This document shows positions 44,141 through 52,537 of a stretch of 64,000 nucleotides of DNA, in pieces. The notes beneath the pieces were generated by a model. It saw nothing but the letters and a program-made list of their open reading frames with translations. It was not told the DNA's origin and did not search any database. Every line of letters begins with the position of its first letter. Within the stretch, counting starts at the first letter, position 1. A program made the position numbers and the translations under genes. The stretch comes from Actinomyces culturomici (GTDB lineage Bacteria; Actinomycetota; Actinomycetes; Actinomycetales; Actinomycetaceae): NCBI RefSeq assembly GCF_900499005.1, contig NZ_LS991316.1:1521920-1585919 (forward strand), written 5' to 3'.

Positions 44141-45880
44141 TCACCCCCGCTTGGAGTTCCACGCCCTCCAGAGGTCGGCGTACTCGCCGCCGCGCGCGAG
44201 GAGCTCCTCGTGCGCTCCGAGCTCGGTGATCCGCCCGTCGACCATGACGGCGACCCGGTCGGCGTCGTGCGCGGTGTGGAGCCGGTGGGCGATGGCGACG
44301 ACGGTGCGCCCCTCGAGTGCGCGCCCGAGCGACCGCTCGACCGTACGAGCCGAGGTCGGATCGAGCAGTGACGTCGCCTCGTCGAGGACGACCGTGTGCG
44401 GGTCGAGGACGAGGATGCGCGCGAGCGCGATCTGCTGGGCCCGATCGGGCGCGAGCTCCAAGCCGTCCGCCCCGACGGGCTCGTCGATCCCACGGGGCAG
44501 GTCGCCGATCCACTCCATCGCGCCGACCGCGTCGAGGGCGGCCTCGACCTCGGCGTCCGAGGCGTCGGGGCGCGCGATGCGAAGATTGTCGGCGAGCGTC
44601 CCGACGAAGACGTGATGCTCCTGGGTGACGAGGGCGACCTCGCCCCGAAGAAGGGACTCGTCGAGGTCCGTGATCGCGACGCCGCCGACCTCGGCGCTCC
44701 CGCGCGCGGGCGCGGAGATGCCGGCGATGATCCGTCCGAGCGTCGACTTGCCGGCGCCCGAGGGGCCGACGACCGCGAGGGTCTCGCCGACCCGCAGGTC
44801 GAGGTCGACGTCGTGGAGAACCTCGATTCCGTCGGTGTACGAGAAGCCGACGCCCTTGAGGCGCACGCGCTGATCCACGGGAGTCTGGCCCGTCGGCGCG
44901 CGGTCGGCGGGCACCTGCCCGACGCCGACGATCCTCTGGAGGGACACCCAGCCGACTTGGAGCTGCTCGAGCCAGAACTGGAGCTCCCACAGGGGTCCGG
45001 CGAGCGAGTTCGTCAGGAGGGTCGCGGCCGAGACGGCGCCGATCGAGAGGTCCCCGCGCGCGACGAGGTATCCGCCGCAGACGAGGACGAGGACGGTCGG
45101 CGCGAACGCGAAGGCGAAGAGCCCGAAGAAGTAGACGGCGCGCGCGAACGCGCCGTAGCGCTCGATCCGCCAGAGCTCGAGGACCGAGGCGATGAGGGCG
45201 CGCAGGCGCCCCTCGCCGAGCCCGAGCGCGTCGATCGTGTCGGCGCCCTCGTAGGACTCGGCGCCGAGTCCCGCGATCTTCGCCCACCGCGCGCTCGTCG
45301 ACCGGTAGGCCGGAATCGTCCGACGCAGGTACCAGCGAGTCGCGAACGCGGAGATCGGGAGGATGACGAGGACGATGAGGACGAGCGGCGGCGCGGCGAC
45401 GACGATCGCGCCGATGACGACGAGGAACCGCGCGATGATGACGAGGAAGCGGTAGGTCCCGCGCTTGATGACGTAGGAGAGCCTGCGGACGTCGTGGGTC
45501 GTGCGGCCGAGCAGGTCGCCGGTCCCGGCCTCCTCGATGACGGAGAGCGGAAGCCTCGCCGCCTTCTCCATGACGTCGTCGCGGATGCGCGCGAAGATCC
45601 TCTCGCCGAGGACGACCGAGCGGTACTCGGAGAGCCACGCGGCGATCGTCGAGACGAGGACGGCGGCGACGACGAGCCCGATCCATACGGGATCGGCGAG
45701 GATGTCCCCACCGGCCTCGAGCGAGTCGATCGCCCGCCCGACGACGAGCGGGAGGGACGAGGCCGCGCCGGTCGCGATGAGTTGGACGGCGACGACGAGG
45801 GCGAAGGCGCCCTTGTGGTCGGCGATGATCCGACCGAGGTAGTGCCGGACGTCGCGGTCGTTCGCAAGCGGGAGCCTCAT
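44141..45880 (-). CDS. Heterodimeric ABC exporter subunit, catalytic Walker A/B, degenerate signature
   Basis: A 579-residue half-transporter with six membrane helices (~20-310) and a C-terminal ATPase (~345-579). Walker A is intact (G-P-S-G-A-G-K-S-T), as are the Q-loop (V-T-Q-E-H), Walker B (V-V-L-D-E-A-T) and H-loop (I-A-H-R). The LSGGQ signature, however, is replaced by L-A-P-D-R-A-Q. It therefore supplies the catalytic half of one ATP site and the defective half of the other. Its ATG overlaps the stop of the partner gene by 4 bases (ATGA). Drug, lipid or peptide export is likely; the substrate is unknown. It ends convergent to the 458-residue gene beyond element D. Confidence 0.9.
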   Translation of the reverse strand: MRLPLANDRDVRHYLGRIIADHKGAFALVVAVQLIATGAASSLPLVVGRAIDSLEAGGDILADPVWIGLVVAAVLVSTIAAWLSEYRSVVLGERIFARIRDDVMEKAARLPLSVIEEAGTGDLLGRTTHDVRRLSYVIKRGTYRFLVIIARFLVVIGAIVVAAPPLVLIVLVILPISAFATRWYLRRTIPAYRSTSARWAKIAGLGAESYEGADTIDALGLGEGRLRALIASVLELWRIERYGAFARAVYFFGLFAFAFAPTVLVLVCGGYLVARGDLSIGAVSAATLLTNSLAGPLWELQFWLEQLQVGWVSLQRIVGVGQVPADRAPTGQTPVDQRVRLKGVGFSYTDGIEVLHDVDLDLRVGETLAVVGPSGAGKSTLGRIIAGISAPARGSAEVGGVAITDLDESLLRGEVALVTQEHHVFVGTLADNLRIARPDASDAEVEAALDAVGAMEWIGDLPRGIDEPVGADGLELAPDRAQQIALARILVLDPHTVVLDEATSLLDPTSARTVERSLGRALEGRTVVAIAHRLHTAHDADRVAVMVDGRITELGAHEELLARGGEYADLWRAWNSKRG

Positions 45881-47766
45881 CGGTCCTCCCCCCTTCCGGA
45901 CACGCGCCCGTCGGCGCCGATAGCGACCACCTCGTCGCACCGGTCGAGCAGGAGCGGCGAGGAGGTGAAGACGACGGTCGTCCGCCCGGCGCGCACGCGC
46001 GCGAGGTTCCTCCCGATGCGCGCCTCGGTGTGCGCGTCGAGCGCGGAGGTGGGATCGACGAGGACGAGGACGTCCGGGTCGGCGAAGAGGGCGCGGGCGA
46101 GTGCCACGCGCTGACGCTGGCCGCCCGACAGGTTCCGCGCCTTCTCCGTAAGGACGCCGTCGAGTCCGCCGGGCAGCGACCCTAGGACGTCGCGGGCGTC
46201 GGCGGCGGCAAGAGCCGCGAGAACCTCCTCGTCGCGGCTCCGGTCGACGTCGGGGGCCGGAGCGCCGGCGCTCGTCGGATCCACGGCCTCCGTTCGGATG
46301 ATCGTCGCGTGGTCGCGTGCGGGCGCGACCTGGGCGAATCGCCCGAGGACCGCTCCCCGCAGCGTCCCCTCGAAGAGGTGCTGGACCGCGGAGACGAGGA
46401 CGAGGCGGCGCCGGGACTCCGCCGGATCGAGGTCGGCGAGCGCCGCGCGCCCGATGGACGCCCCGCGCGCGCCGTCGACGGCGCCGAAGCGCCCCGCGAT
46501 CTCGGACGCGGCGTCGACCGACGCGCAGACGACGCCCGTGAGGCGCCCCGCCCGGATGCGCAGTCCGCTCGGCTCATCGACGAGGTCGTCCCCGGCCCAG
46601 TCGATCCCTGAGGCTCGGTCGCCTCCCCCGATCGGGCGCTCGGCCCCGGCCTCGTCGGCCGCGTCGATGACGGAGACGATCTTGCGGGCGGCGACGCGCG
46701 CGCGGATGAAGGTCTCGAGCGAGCGGAGGACGACGCGCATCGGCGAGCCGACGTAGTTCATGAACCCGTAGAACGCGACGAGGCCGCCGACCGTCAGTGC
46801 GCCGACGCCGACGAGATGCGCGCCGTAGATGATGACGACGCCCGTGAGAACGACGGGCGCGGCCTCGGAGATCGCCGAGAGGGCGGAGGTCATCGCCGCG
46901 AGGCGGATCGCGCGGTCGCGGACGTCGGCGGACCGGACGCGGTAGTGGTCGACGAAGCGGGACTCGCCGCCGACGCCGCGGAGGATCCGCAACCCCGCGA
47001 CGGCGTCGGTCGTGATCGTCGAGAGGCGCCCCTCGGCCTCGCGGACGCCGGACTGGAGGGACTCGAGCTTCGGGGCGAGGAGCAGCGAGAGCGACAGGGC
47101 GATCGGCACGCCGATGAGGACGACGAGACCGAGGGCGACCGAGGTGCGGAGCATGAGGGTCGAGACGACCGCGATGCCGAAGACCGAGGCGATGAGGCTC
47201 GGGAGCCAAGCGACGAACTCGCCGACGACGAGGCCGTCGTCCCCGAGGCTCGTCACGACGTCGCCGGCCGCGAGCCTGCGCTTGACGAGCCTCCCTCGCA
47301 GCGACAGGCTCCGCCCGGACGAGCGCACGGACTCCTGGGCGGCGCGGTCCCAGGTGTTCGACTCGAAGATCTCGCCGATGGAGATCGCCGCGATGTTGAG
47401 GACGAGGACCGCGAGGAGGACCCCCATCGCCGCGGCGAAGACGCCGCCGAACCCGTGCGCGGCCACCGCGTCGATCGCCCGTCCGATCGTCGCGGGGAAG
47501 ATCGCGCCGGTGACCTCCTGGATCGAGGAGACGACGGCGCCCCCGATGAGCGCCGGGCCGACGTAGCGCCCGAGCTTGCGGGTGTAGCCGCGCAGGCCGC
47601 CGGACAGGTCGGCGGGCACAGGACTCGGGTCCGTCGTCGGCCACGGCCAGCGCGAGGGCGTGCGGACGAGCGGGACGTCCGGAACCGCGGAATCGGACGC
47701 GGGGCGCCGAGGCGCGGAATCGATGGGCTCGTCGGGCGAAGCGGACGTGGACTGTGCGGAGGACAT
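45877..47766 (-). CDS. Heterodimeric ABC exporter subunit, degenerate ATP site
   Basis: A 629-residue partner half-transporter. A ~65-residue Pro/Ser-rich N-terminus precedes six membrane helices (~75-370) and an ATPase domain. The Walker A motif is destroyed (C-A-S-V-D-A-A-S, no G-K-S/T), Walker B reads L-V-L-V-D-P-T-S-A-L-D (Asp displaced, no catalytic Glu), and the H-loop is F-T-S-S. The signature L-S-G-G-Q-R-Q-R is perfect. It thus completes the single active site with the partner's Walker motifs and cannot hydrolyse ATP itself, a more extreme form of the asymmetry known for TM287/288-type exporters. Start at 47766 has GGAAGG upstream. Confidence 0.88.
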   Translation of the reverse strand: MSSAQSTSASPDEPIDSAPRRPASDSAVPDVPLVRTPSRWPWPTTDPSPVPADLSGGLRGYTRKLGRYVGPALIGGAVVSSIQEVTGAIFPATIGRAIDAVAAHGFGGVFAAAMGVLLAVLVLNIAAISIGEIFESNTWDRAAQESVRSSGRSLSLRGRLVKRRLAAGDVVTSLGDDGLVVGEFVAWLPSLIASVFGIAVVSTLMLRTSVALGLVVLIGVPIALSLSLLLAPKLESLQSGVREAEGRLSTITTDAVAGLRILRGVGGESRFVDHYRVRSADVRDRAIRLAAMTSALSAISEAAPVVLTGVVIIYGAHLVGVGALTVGGLVAFYGFMNYVGSPMRVVLRSLETFIRARVAARKIVSVIDAADEAGAERPIGGGDRASGIDWAGDDLVDEPSGLRIRAGRLTGVVCASVDAASEIAGRFGAVDGARGASIGRAALADLDPAESRRRLVLVSAVQHLFEGTLRGAVLGRFAQVAPARDHATIIRTEAVDPTSAGAPAPDVDRSRDEEVLAALAAADARDVLGSLPGGLDGVLTEKARNLSGGQRQRVALARALFADPDVLVLVDPTSALDAHTEARIGRNLARVRAGRTTVVFTSSPLLLDRCDEVVAIGADGRVSGRGEDR

Positions 47767-48066
47767 GCGGCCTTCCAGGACGGGGAACCCTTCGATCCTA
47801 TTCGCGTTCCATCCGCGTCGCTCTTCGCTGCCGCATCGCGACGTCATGCGGCCCCCGCGAAGTCCTGCGCCTCGACATGCACCGCGACGCGCCAAGCCTT
47901 GCGCCCCGAGTAGCAGGGTCATGCGCTCTGGACGGCCCTATCATCCGCCGGCATCCGCGACGTCATGCACCCCCTCCGCCCTCCCGTCCCGCCCCGACGC
48001 GAGATCCGCACGACAATTTGAATGTTCAGCTATCCACGAACCCCCGCGAGTGCCAGAGTTTCCCGC
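47767..48066. other. 300-base gap with four copies of a short repeat
   Basis: Between divergent genes. Copies of GCGANGTCMTGCGCC-like sequence lie at 47838-47851, 47857-47874, 47912-47926 and 47957-47970, the same motif as at 23324 and 23368. The AT-richer end near 48020 probably holds the VOC gene promoter. Confidence 0.5.
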
Positions 48067-48486
48067 ATGAACTCTTCGATTCACCCGTACCTCAACTTCG
48101 CCTCCGAGACCGCCGAGGCCCTCGGCTTCTACCAGACCCTCTTCGGCGGCGAGCTCCAGGTGCTCACCTTCGCCATGGCGCACGCCGTCCCCGAGGACTC
48201 CCCCGTCGCCGGCCTCGCGATGCACGCGGAGCTGCGCTCGCCGCTCCTCACGATCCTCGCCTCCGACACCCCCGAGGGCATGGCCACCGAGCCCGCCCGC
48301 CGCGGCAACGACATGTCGCTGTGCGTCGTCACCGACGACGAGGAGCAGGGCGCCGCCTGGTTCGCCGCCCTCGCCGAGGGCGGCACCGTCACGATGCCCT
48401 TCGACCGCCAGATGTGGGGCGACATGTTCGGCATGCTCATCGATCGTTTCGGGATCCGCTGGATGGTGAACGTCCACCACGCGTGA
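48067..48486 (+). CDS. VOC-family (PhnB/glyoxalase-like) protein
   Basis: A 139-residue metalloprotein of the vicinal-oxygen-chelate fold in the PhnB-like branch. It opens I-H-P-Y-L-N-F, then A-L-G-F-Y-Q-T-L-F-G-G-E. A central H-A-E-L and a C-terminal M-W-G-D-M-F-G-M-L-I-D-R-F-G-I-R-W-M-V-N complete the family pattern. The reaction is unknown; members include demethylmenaquinone-methyltransferase-like, resistance and uncharacterised proteins. The start at 48067 was chosen on the family N-terminus, since the ribosome site is poor. Three palindromic repeats follow it. Confidence 0.85.
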   Translation: MNSSIHPYLNFASETAEALGFYQTLFGGELQVLTFAMAHAVPEDSPVAGLAMHAELRSPLLTILASDTPEGMATEPARRGNDMSLCVVTDDEEQGAAWFAALAEGGTVTMPFDRQMWGDMFGMLIDRFGIRWMVNVHHA

Positions 48487-48536
48487 CGCCCTCGCGGCTC
48501 CGTCCCGCGCGGCTCGCCCGCCCTGCGCTCCCCGAG

Positions 48537-48596
48537 TGGAGGACTTCCCGACAAGTGGAGGGCTTATACCCCCTCCTCGTGTCGCCAAACCCTCCA
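48537..48596. repeat. 60-bp palindromic element E
   Basis: TGGAGG...ACAAGTGGAGGGCTTATA and CCCCCTCC...GTGTCGCCAAACCCTCCA pair imperfectly around TTATA. It is followed by CGAGCATTGG. Confidence 0.75.
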
Positions 48597-48681
48597 CCGA
48601 GCATTGGACTCGCACGACCACGCTCCACCAGAGTCCGCGTTCAATCGCCAGAGGGCCCGGACGGACCACGTACCTCGCCAA

Positions 48682-48743
48682 TGGAGGGGATCACGACAAG
48701 TGGAGGGCCTACCCGGCCTCCGTCCCCGCCGATTCGCCCTCCG
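48682..48743. repeat. Degenerate palindromic element F
   Basis: The left arm (TGGAGGGGATCACGACAAG) is well kept and the right arm is diverged (CCGATTCGCCCTCC). It is in the same orientation and of similar length to E and G. Confidence 0.5.
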
Positions 48744-48754
48744 CGCTCCCCAAG

Positions 48755-48814
48755 TGGAGGAGTTGACGACAAGTGGAGGGCTTATGCCCCCTCCTTTTGT
48801 CGCCAACCCCTCCA
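48755..48814. repeat. 60-bp palindromic element G
   Basis: TGGAGGAGTTGACGACAAG and TTTTGTCGCCAACCCCTCCA surround GGAGGGCTTATGCCCCCTCC. It is followed by TTGAGC like the other copies. Confidence 0.85.
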
Positions 48815-48872
48815 TTGAGCGCCGGGGCCACGTCAAGGACCCCACGCGGCCACCGAGCCCCGAATACACCGA

Positions 48873-48902
48873 GGGCCCCGCCTCCAGAAGGAGGCGGGGC
48901 CC
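48873..48902 (-). terminator. purH terminator hairpin
   Basis: A perfect 13-bp stem GGGCCCCGCCTCC (48873-48885) with 48890-48902 and AGAA loop, 42 bases beyond the purH stop. Confidence 0.8.
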
Positions 48903-48944
48903 AACGCGCTCAACGGGCAGCACGCCCGGCTCAGCGCGCCCGAC

Positions 48945-50852
48945 TCAGTGCGCGAAGTGGCGCGTACCGGTGAGGTACATCGTGATGCCCGCGGCCTGCG
49001 CCGCTTCGATGGACTCGGCGTCGCGGACGGATCCGCCGGGCTGGACGACGGCCTTGACGCCGGCGTCGATGAGGACCTGAAGGCCGTCGGCGAAGGGGAA
49101 GAACGCGTCGGACGCGGCGACTGAGCCGATGGAGCGCTGCTCGGGCGTATCGGCGACGATGTCCTCGGCGCGCGCGCCGCCCGCCGACTGGATATCGGCT
49201 CCCGCACCGGCCCCCGCGTCCTTGGCCGCATCGCCGGTCGAGCGACCTCCGAGCGTATTCGCCCGTTCGACCGCGAGCTTGCATGAATCGACGCGGTTGA
49301 CCTGGCCCATGCCGACGCCGACCGAGGCCTCATCCTTCACGAGGAGGATCGCGTTCGACCGCACGGCACGCACGGTCCGCCACGCGAACTCGAGGTCGGC
49401 GAGGGTCGCCTCGTCGGCGGGCTCGCCCGCCGCGAGCGTCCAGTTCTCGGGGGAATCGCCGGGCGCGTCGACGTCGTCGCGGTCCTGGACGAGCAGGCCG
49501 CCGGAGATCTGCTTGAACTCGCGCCCGCCCCGCTCGGGCGGAAGGACCTCGAGGACGCGGAGGTTCTTCTTCGCCGAGAGGACCTCGAGGGCCCCGTCCT
49601 CGTAAGCCGGAGCGAGGACGACCTCGGTGAAGATCGGGACGATCTGCCGGGCGAGCTCGACGGTGACCGGGCGGTTGACGGCGATGACCCCGCCGAACGC
49701 GGAGACCGGGTCGCAGGCGTGGGCCTTGCGGTGGGCCTCGGCGACGTCGTCGGCGACGGCGATGCCGCAGGGGTTCGCGTGCTTGATGATCGCGACGCAG
49801 GGGCGGTCGTGGTCGTAGGCGGCGCGCAGGGCGGCGTCGCCGTCGGTGTAGTTGTTGTAGCTCATCGCCTTGCCGTGGAGCTGACGGGCGTTGGCGATGC
49901 CGGGGAGCAGGACGTCCTCGGGCGCGAAAGCCAACGACTCGCCCTCAAGCGAGGACGAAGCCGAGGAGGCGTCCTCGAAGAAGTCCGCCTCGACGTCGAC
50001 CTCGCGGTAGACGGCGGCGGCCTGGTGGGGGTTCTCGCCGTAGCGGAGGGACTCGACGCGCTCGAAGGCGTCGGCGACGAAGACGGGGAGCGAGTCCTCA
50101 TCGGCGCCGGCCTCGAGGACGGCCTCCTCCTCTTCGCTCGCGACGTACCCGAAGGACTCGAGGAACGCGGCGTCGGAAGCGTCAAGACGCTCCTCGCACG
50201 CCTCGTCGAGGGCGTCGACGAGGTCCTCGCGCCCGAGCTGGTCGGCGAACCAGCCGGCGATCGCGAGGTCGTAGGTCGCGGTGTGGAGGAACGCCTCGGC
50301 GGCGAGGTCACGGCGCTCGTCGAGGGTGAAGCCCTCGCCCTGCGCGGCGGCGATGACGTCGGCGTAGCGCTCGGGGGAGGTGACGACGGCGACGGAGGGG
50401 TGGTTCTTCGCGGCGGCGCGGACCATGGAGGGCCCGCCGATGTCGATCTGCTCGACGCACTCGTCGAAGGAGGCGCCCGAGGCGACGGTCTGCGTGAAGG
50501 GGTAGAGGTTGCAGATGACGAGGTCGAAGGCGGCGACGCCGAGCTCGTCGAGCTGGGCGCGGTGGTCGGCCTTGCGCTGGTCGGCGAGGATTCCGGCGTG
50601 CACGCGGGGATGGAGCGTCTTCACGCGCCCTTCGAGGCATTCGGGGAATCCGGTGACGTCCTCGATGGGGGTGACGGCGACGCCGGCCTCGGCGATGCGC
50701 GCGGCGGTGGAGCCGGTGGAGACGATCTCCACTCCGGCGGCGCCGAGGGCACGGGCGAGGTCCTCCAGGCCGGTCTTGTCGTAGACGGAGATGAGGGCCC
50801 TCGTGAGGGGGCGCACGTCGATGGGTTCGAGATTGTCCAAGCGAACGGACAT
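48945..50852 (-). CDS. purH: Bifunctional AICAR transformylase/IMP cyclohydrolase
   Basis: Catalyses the last two steps of de novo IMP synthesis. The 635-residue protein has the N-terminal IMP cyclohydrolase domain ([27 protein letters not shown]) and the AICAR transformylase domain (K-H-A-N-P-C-G-I-A with the catalytic Lys-His, [16 protein letters not shown]). It is about 100 residues longer than usual. Extra acidic stretches occur around residues 230-265 ([14 protein letters not shown]) and 300-320 ([11 protein letters not shown]), and a G-A-G-A-G-A-D stretch occurs near 555. The ATG has GGAGGAAAC upstream. The 219 bases before it separate it from the MOSC gene. Confidence 0.95.
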   Translation of the reverse strand: MSVRLDNLEPIDVRPLTRALISVYDKTGLEDLARALGAAGVEIVSTGSTAARIAEAGVAVTPIEDVTGFPECLEGRVKTLHPRVHAGILADQRKADHRAQLDELGVAAFDLVICNLYPFTQTVASGASFDECVEQIDIGGPSMVRAAAKNHPSVAVVTSPERYADVIAAAQGEGFTLDERRDLAAEAFLHTATYDLAIAGWFADQLGREDLVDALDEACEERLDASDAAFLESFGYVASEEEEAVLEAGADEDSLPVFVADAFERVESLRYGENPHQAAAVYREVDVEADFFEDASSASSSLEGESLAFAPEDVLLPGIANARQLHGKAMSYNNYTDGDAALRAAYDHDRPCVAIIKHANPCGIAVADDVAEAHRKAHACDPVSAFGGVIAVNRPVTVELARQIVPIFTEVVLAPAYEDGALEVLSAKKNLRVLEVLPPERGGREFKQISGGLLVQDRDDVDAPGDSPENWTLAAGEPADEATLADLEFAWRTVRAVRSNAILLVKDEASVGVGMGQVNRVDSCKLAVERANTLGGRSTGDAAKDAGAGAGADIQSAGGARAEDIVADTPEQRSIGSVAASDAFFPFADGLQVLIDAGVKAVVQPGGSVRDAESIEAAQAAGITMYLTGTRHFAH

Positions 50853-51071
50853 GTTTCCTCCGGTGTCGGTGTTTCTCATGTCCCGGCGCCCAGGCGGGCG
50901 ACGCCTCGTGGGAGAATCCGGCCGCTCCCCGGTGGTTTCCCACCTGTTCGCCAGTCGCGGCCGCTTCGATCGTAGCCCGAGCGGGGCGCGCTGCGACAGT
51001 CCGTCCGGGGACGCCCGCCCGGTTCGTCGTCCGTTCGGCTAGGCGTCGTTCCCCATCGACGAGGGCGCGGC

Positions 51072-51899
51072 TCAGTCCTTCATCGACGAGGTGACGATGC
51101 GCGCGCCGTCTTCGACGCTGCGCAGGAGGTACGGGCGCAGGGCAGGCGCGATCTCCATGTCGCTGCGTTCTTCGGACGCGAGGATCAGGGCGGCGTCCGA
51201 CGGGTCGTGGTGGGCGAACCAGCGGCGGCAGGTGACGCCGTGCCCGGGGACGGACTCGACGGTGATGCGAGCGCCCGCCTCGACGACGCCCTCGCGGAGG
51301 ACGGAGAAGAGAATGCCCACCCGATTGCGCGAGGCGAATTCGGCGGCGAAGCCGGGGCGGGCGACGCCGCGGGCGAGGGTCGAGCAGGGGTTGCGGATCG
51401 ACCGGGCCTCGAGGAGGACCGAGCGGTCCTCGCCGTTCGGTCCCGGCACGCCCTCGATCCGGATGCGGGAGCCCGGCTCGAGGTCGTCGAGGTCGCCGTC
51501 GACGACGAGGTTCTCGCCGAGCAGGCCCGGGTGGTCGAGCCCGAGCTCGGCCGCCCAGTGGTCGACCTCGGAGCCCGCGAGCGCGTAGACGGCCTTGTCG
51601 GGGCCGCCGTGGTGATAGCGGTCGCCTTGGAGGTCCCCGCGCACGCCGAGCGCGTCGATTGCGACGGGCCCGTCGATCGGCCCTTTCTCCATGGCGGAGA
51701 CGCCGGCCTTCCCGGCATCGGGGCGCAGGCGGACGACGGCGCAGATGGCGCGCAGTCTTCCGAGTTCGGAGCCGGCGACGAAGGGCGACGGCTCTCCGGC
51801 GTTGCGCCCGTCGGCGCCCGCGAAGGGCTCGTCGATGCGGCGCGCGAGCGTCGGGGAGCAGACGAGGTCGGAGCCGTCGGTCGGGTTGAGGGAGTTCAT
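51072..51899 (-). CDS. MOSC-domain protein (YiiM-like)
   Basis: A 275-residue protein with a MOSC domain (~45-230), as in YiiM and mARC-type molybdenum-cofactor proteins that reduce N-hydroxylated compounds. The opening V-S-A-M-E-K-G-P-I-D-G-P-V, the D-R-Y-H-H-G-G-P-D-K-A-V-Y motif, G-E-N-L and the Cys in N-P-C-S-T-L (the usual Mo ligand) are all present. The first ~45 residues are an extension of unknown role. Its ATG overlaps the purN stop by 4 bases (ATGA), an unusual partner for a purine gene. N-hydroxylated base analogue detoxification, which would fit the purine context, is an inference. Confidence 0.85.
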   Translation of the reverse strand: MNSLNPTDGSDLVCSPTLARRIDEPFAGADGRNAGEPSPFVAGSELGRLRAICAVVRLRPDAGKAGVSAMEKGPIDGPVAIDALGVRGDLQGDRYHHGGPDKAVYALAGSEVDHWAAELGLDHPGLLGENLVVDGDLDDLEPGSRIRIEGVPGPNGEDRSVLLEARSIRNPCSTLARGVARPGFAAEFASRNRVGILFSVLREGVVEAGARITVESVPGHGVTCRRWFAHHDPSDAALILASEERSDMEIAPALRPYLLRSVEDGARIVTSSMKD

Positions 51900-52537
51900 C
51901 GGGCAGTCCTCGCTCCGTAGAAGGCGCGGCGGCCCTCGAAGGTCCAGCCCTCGCGCAGGAGGCGCCCGACCGACTCGGCGAGCTGGGCGCGCTCGGCGAC
52001 CTTGATCCGTTCGAGCAGCGCGTCGGCGTCGTCGTCGTCCTCGACGGGCACCGCGGTCTGGGCGATGATCCGCCCGGTGTCAGTGCCCGAGTCGACGAAG
52101 AAGAGGGTCGCGCCGGCGAGCTTGACGCCGGCCGCGAGCGCGTCGGCGGGCCCGTGGACGCCGGGGAAGGACGGGAGGAGCGCGTTGTGCGTGTTGAGGA
52201 TCCGCCCCTCGTAGCGGCTGAGGACCTCGGGACCGAGGAGCTTGAGGAATCCGGCGGAGACGACGAGGTCGGGGGCGAAGTCGTCGAAGACCTCGGCGAG
52301 CGCGGCGTCCCAGGCGGCCCGGTCGGGGAAGTCCTTCACCCTGTGGACGCGCGTGTCGATGCCGTGGGCGGTCGCCCACTCGATGGCGTCGCAGTCGCGG
52401 TCGGCGACGACGCCGACGACGGCGCCGCCCCAGGCGGGGTCCTCGGACGCGGCGACGAGGTCGCGCATGTTCGATCCGGCTCCGGAGACGAGGACGAGGA
52501 CGCGTGCGGGCGCGAGCGGCGGCTGGTGGAGGCTCAT
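51896..52537 (-). CDS. purN: Phosphoribosylglycinamide formyltransferase
   Basis: Transfers the formyl group of 10-formyl-tetrahydrofolate to GAR in the third step of purine synthesis. 213 residues. V-S-G-A-G-S-N-M binds the substrate phosphate, and the catalytic set is Asn and His in N-T-H-N-A-L-L-P and Asp in V-D-S-G-T-D-T-G. The usual N-x-H-P-S-L-L-P reads N-T-H-N-A-L-L-P here, a mild deviation that keeps the catalytic residues. ATGA overlaps join it to the DUF6350 gene upstream and the MOSC gene downstream. Confidence 0.95.
   Translation of the reverse strand: MSLHQPPLAPARVLVLVSGAGSNMRDLVAASEDPAWGGAVVGVVADRDCDAIEWATAHGIDTRVHRVKDFPDRAAWDAALAEVFDDFAPDLVVSAGFLKLLGPEVLSRYEGRILNTHNALLPSFPGVHGPADALAAGVKLAGATLFFVDSGTDTGRIIAQTAVPVEDDDDADALLERIKVAERAQLAESVGRLLREGWTFEGRRAFYGARTAR

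Larger units (their letters stand above)
48487..48944. other. 458-base gap between convergent genes, dense in palindromes
   Basis: Holds palindromic elements E, F and G and the purH terminator. No coding potential was seen. Confidence 0.7.
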
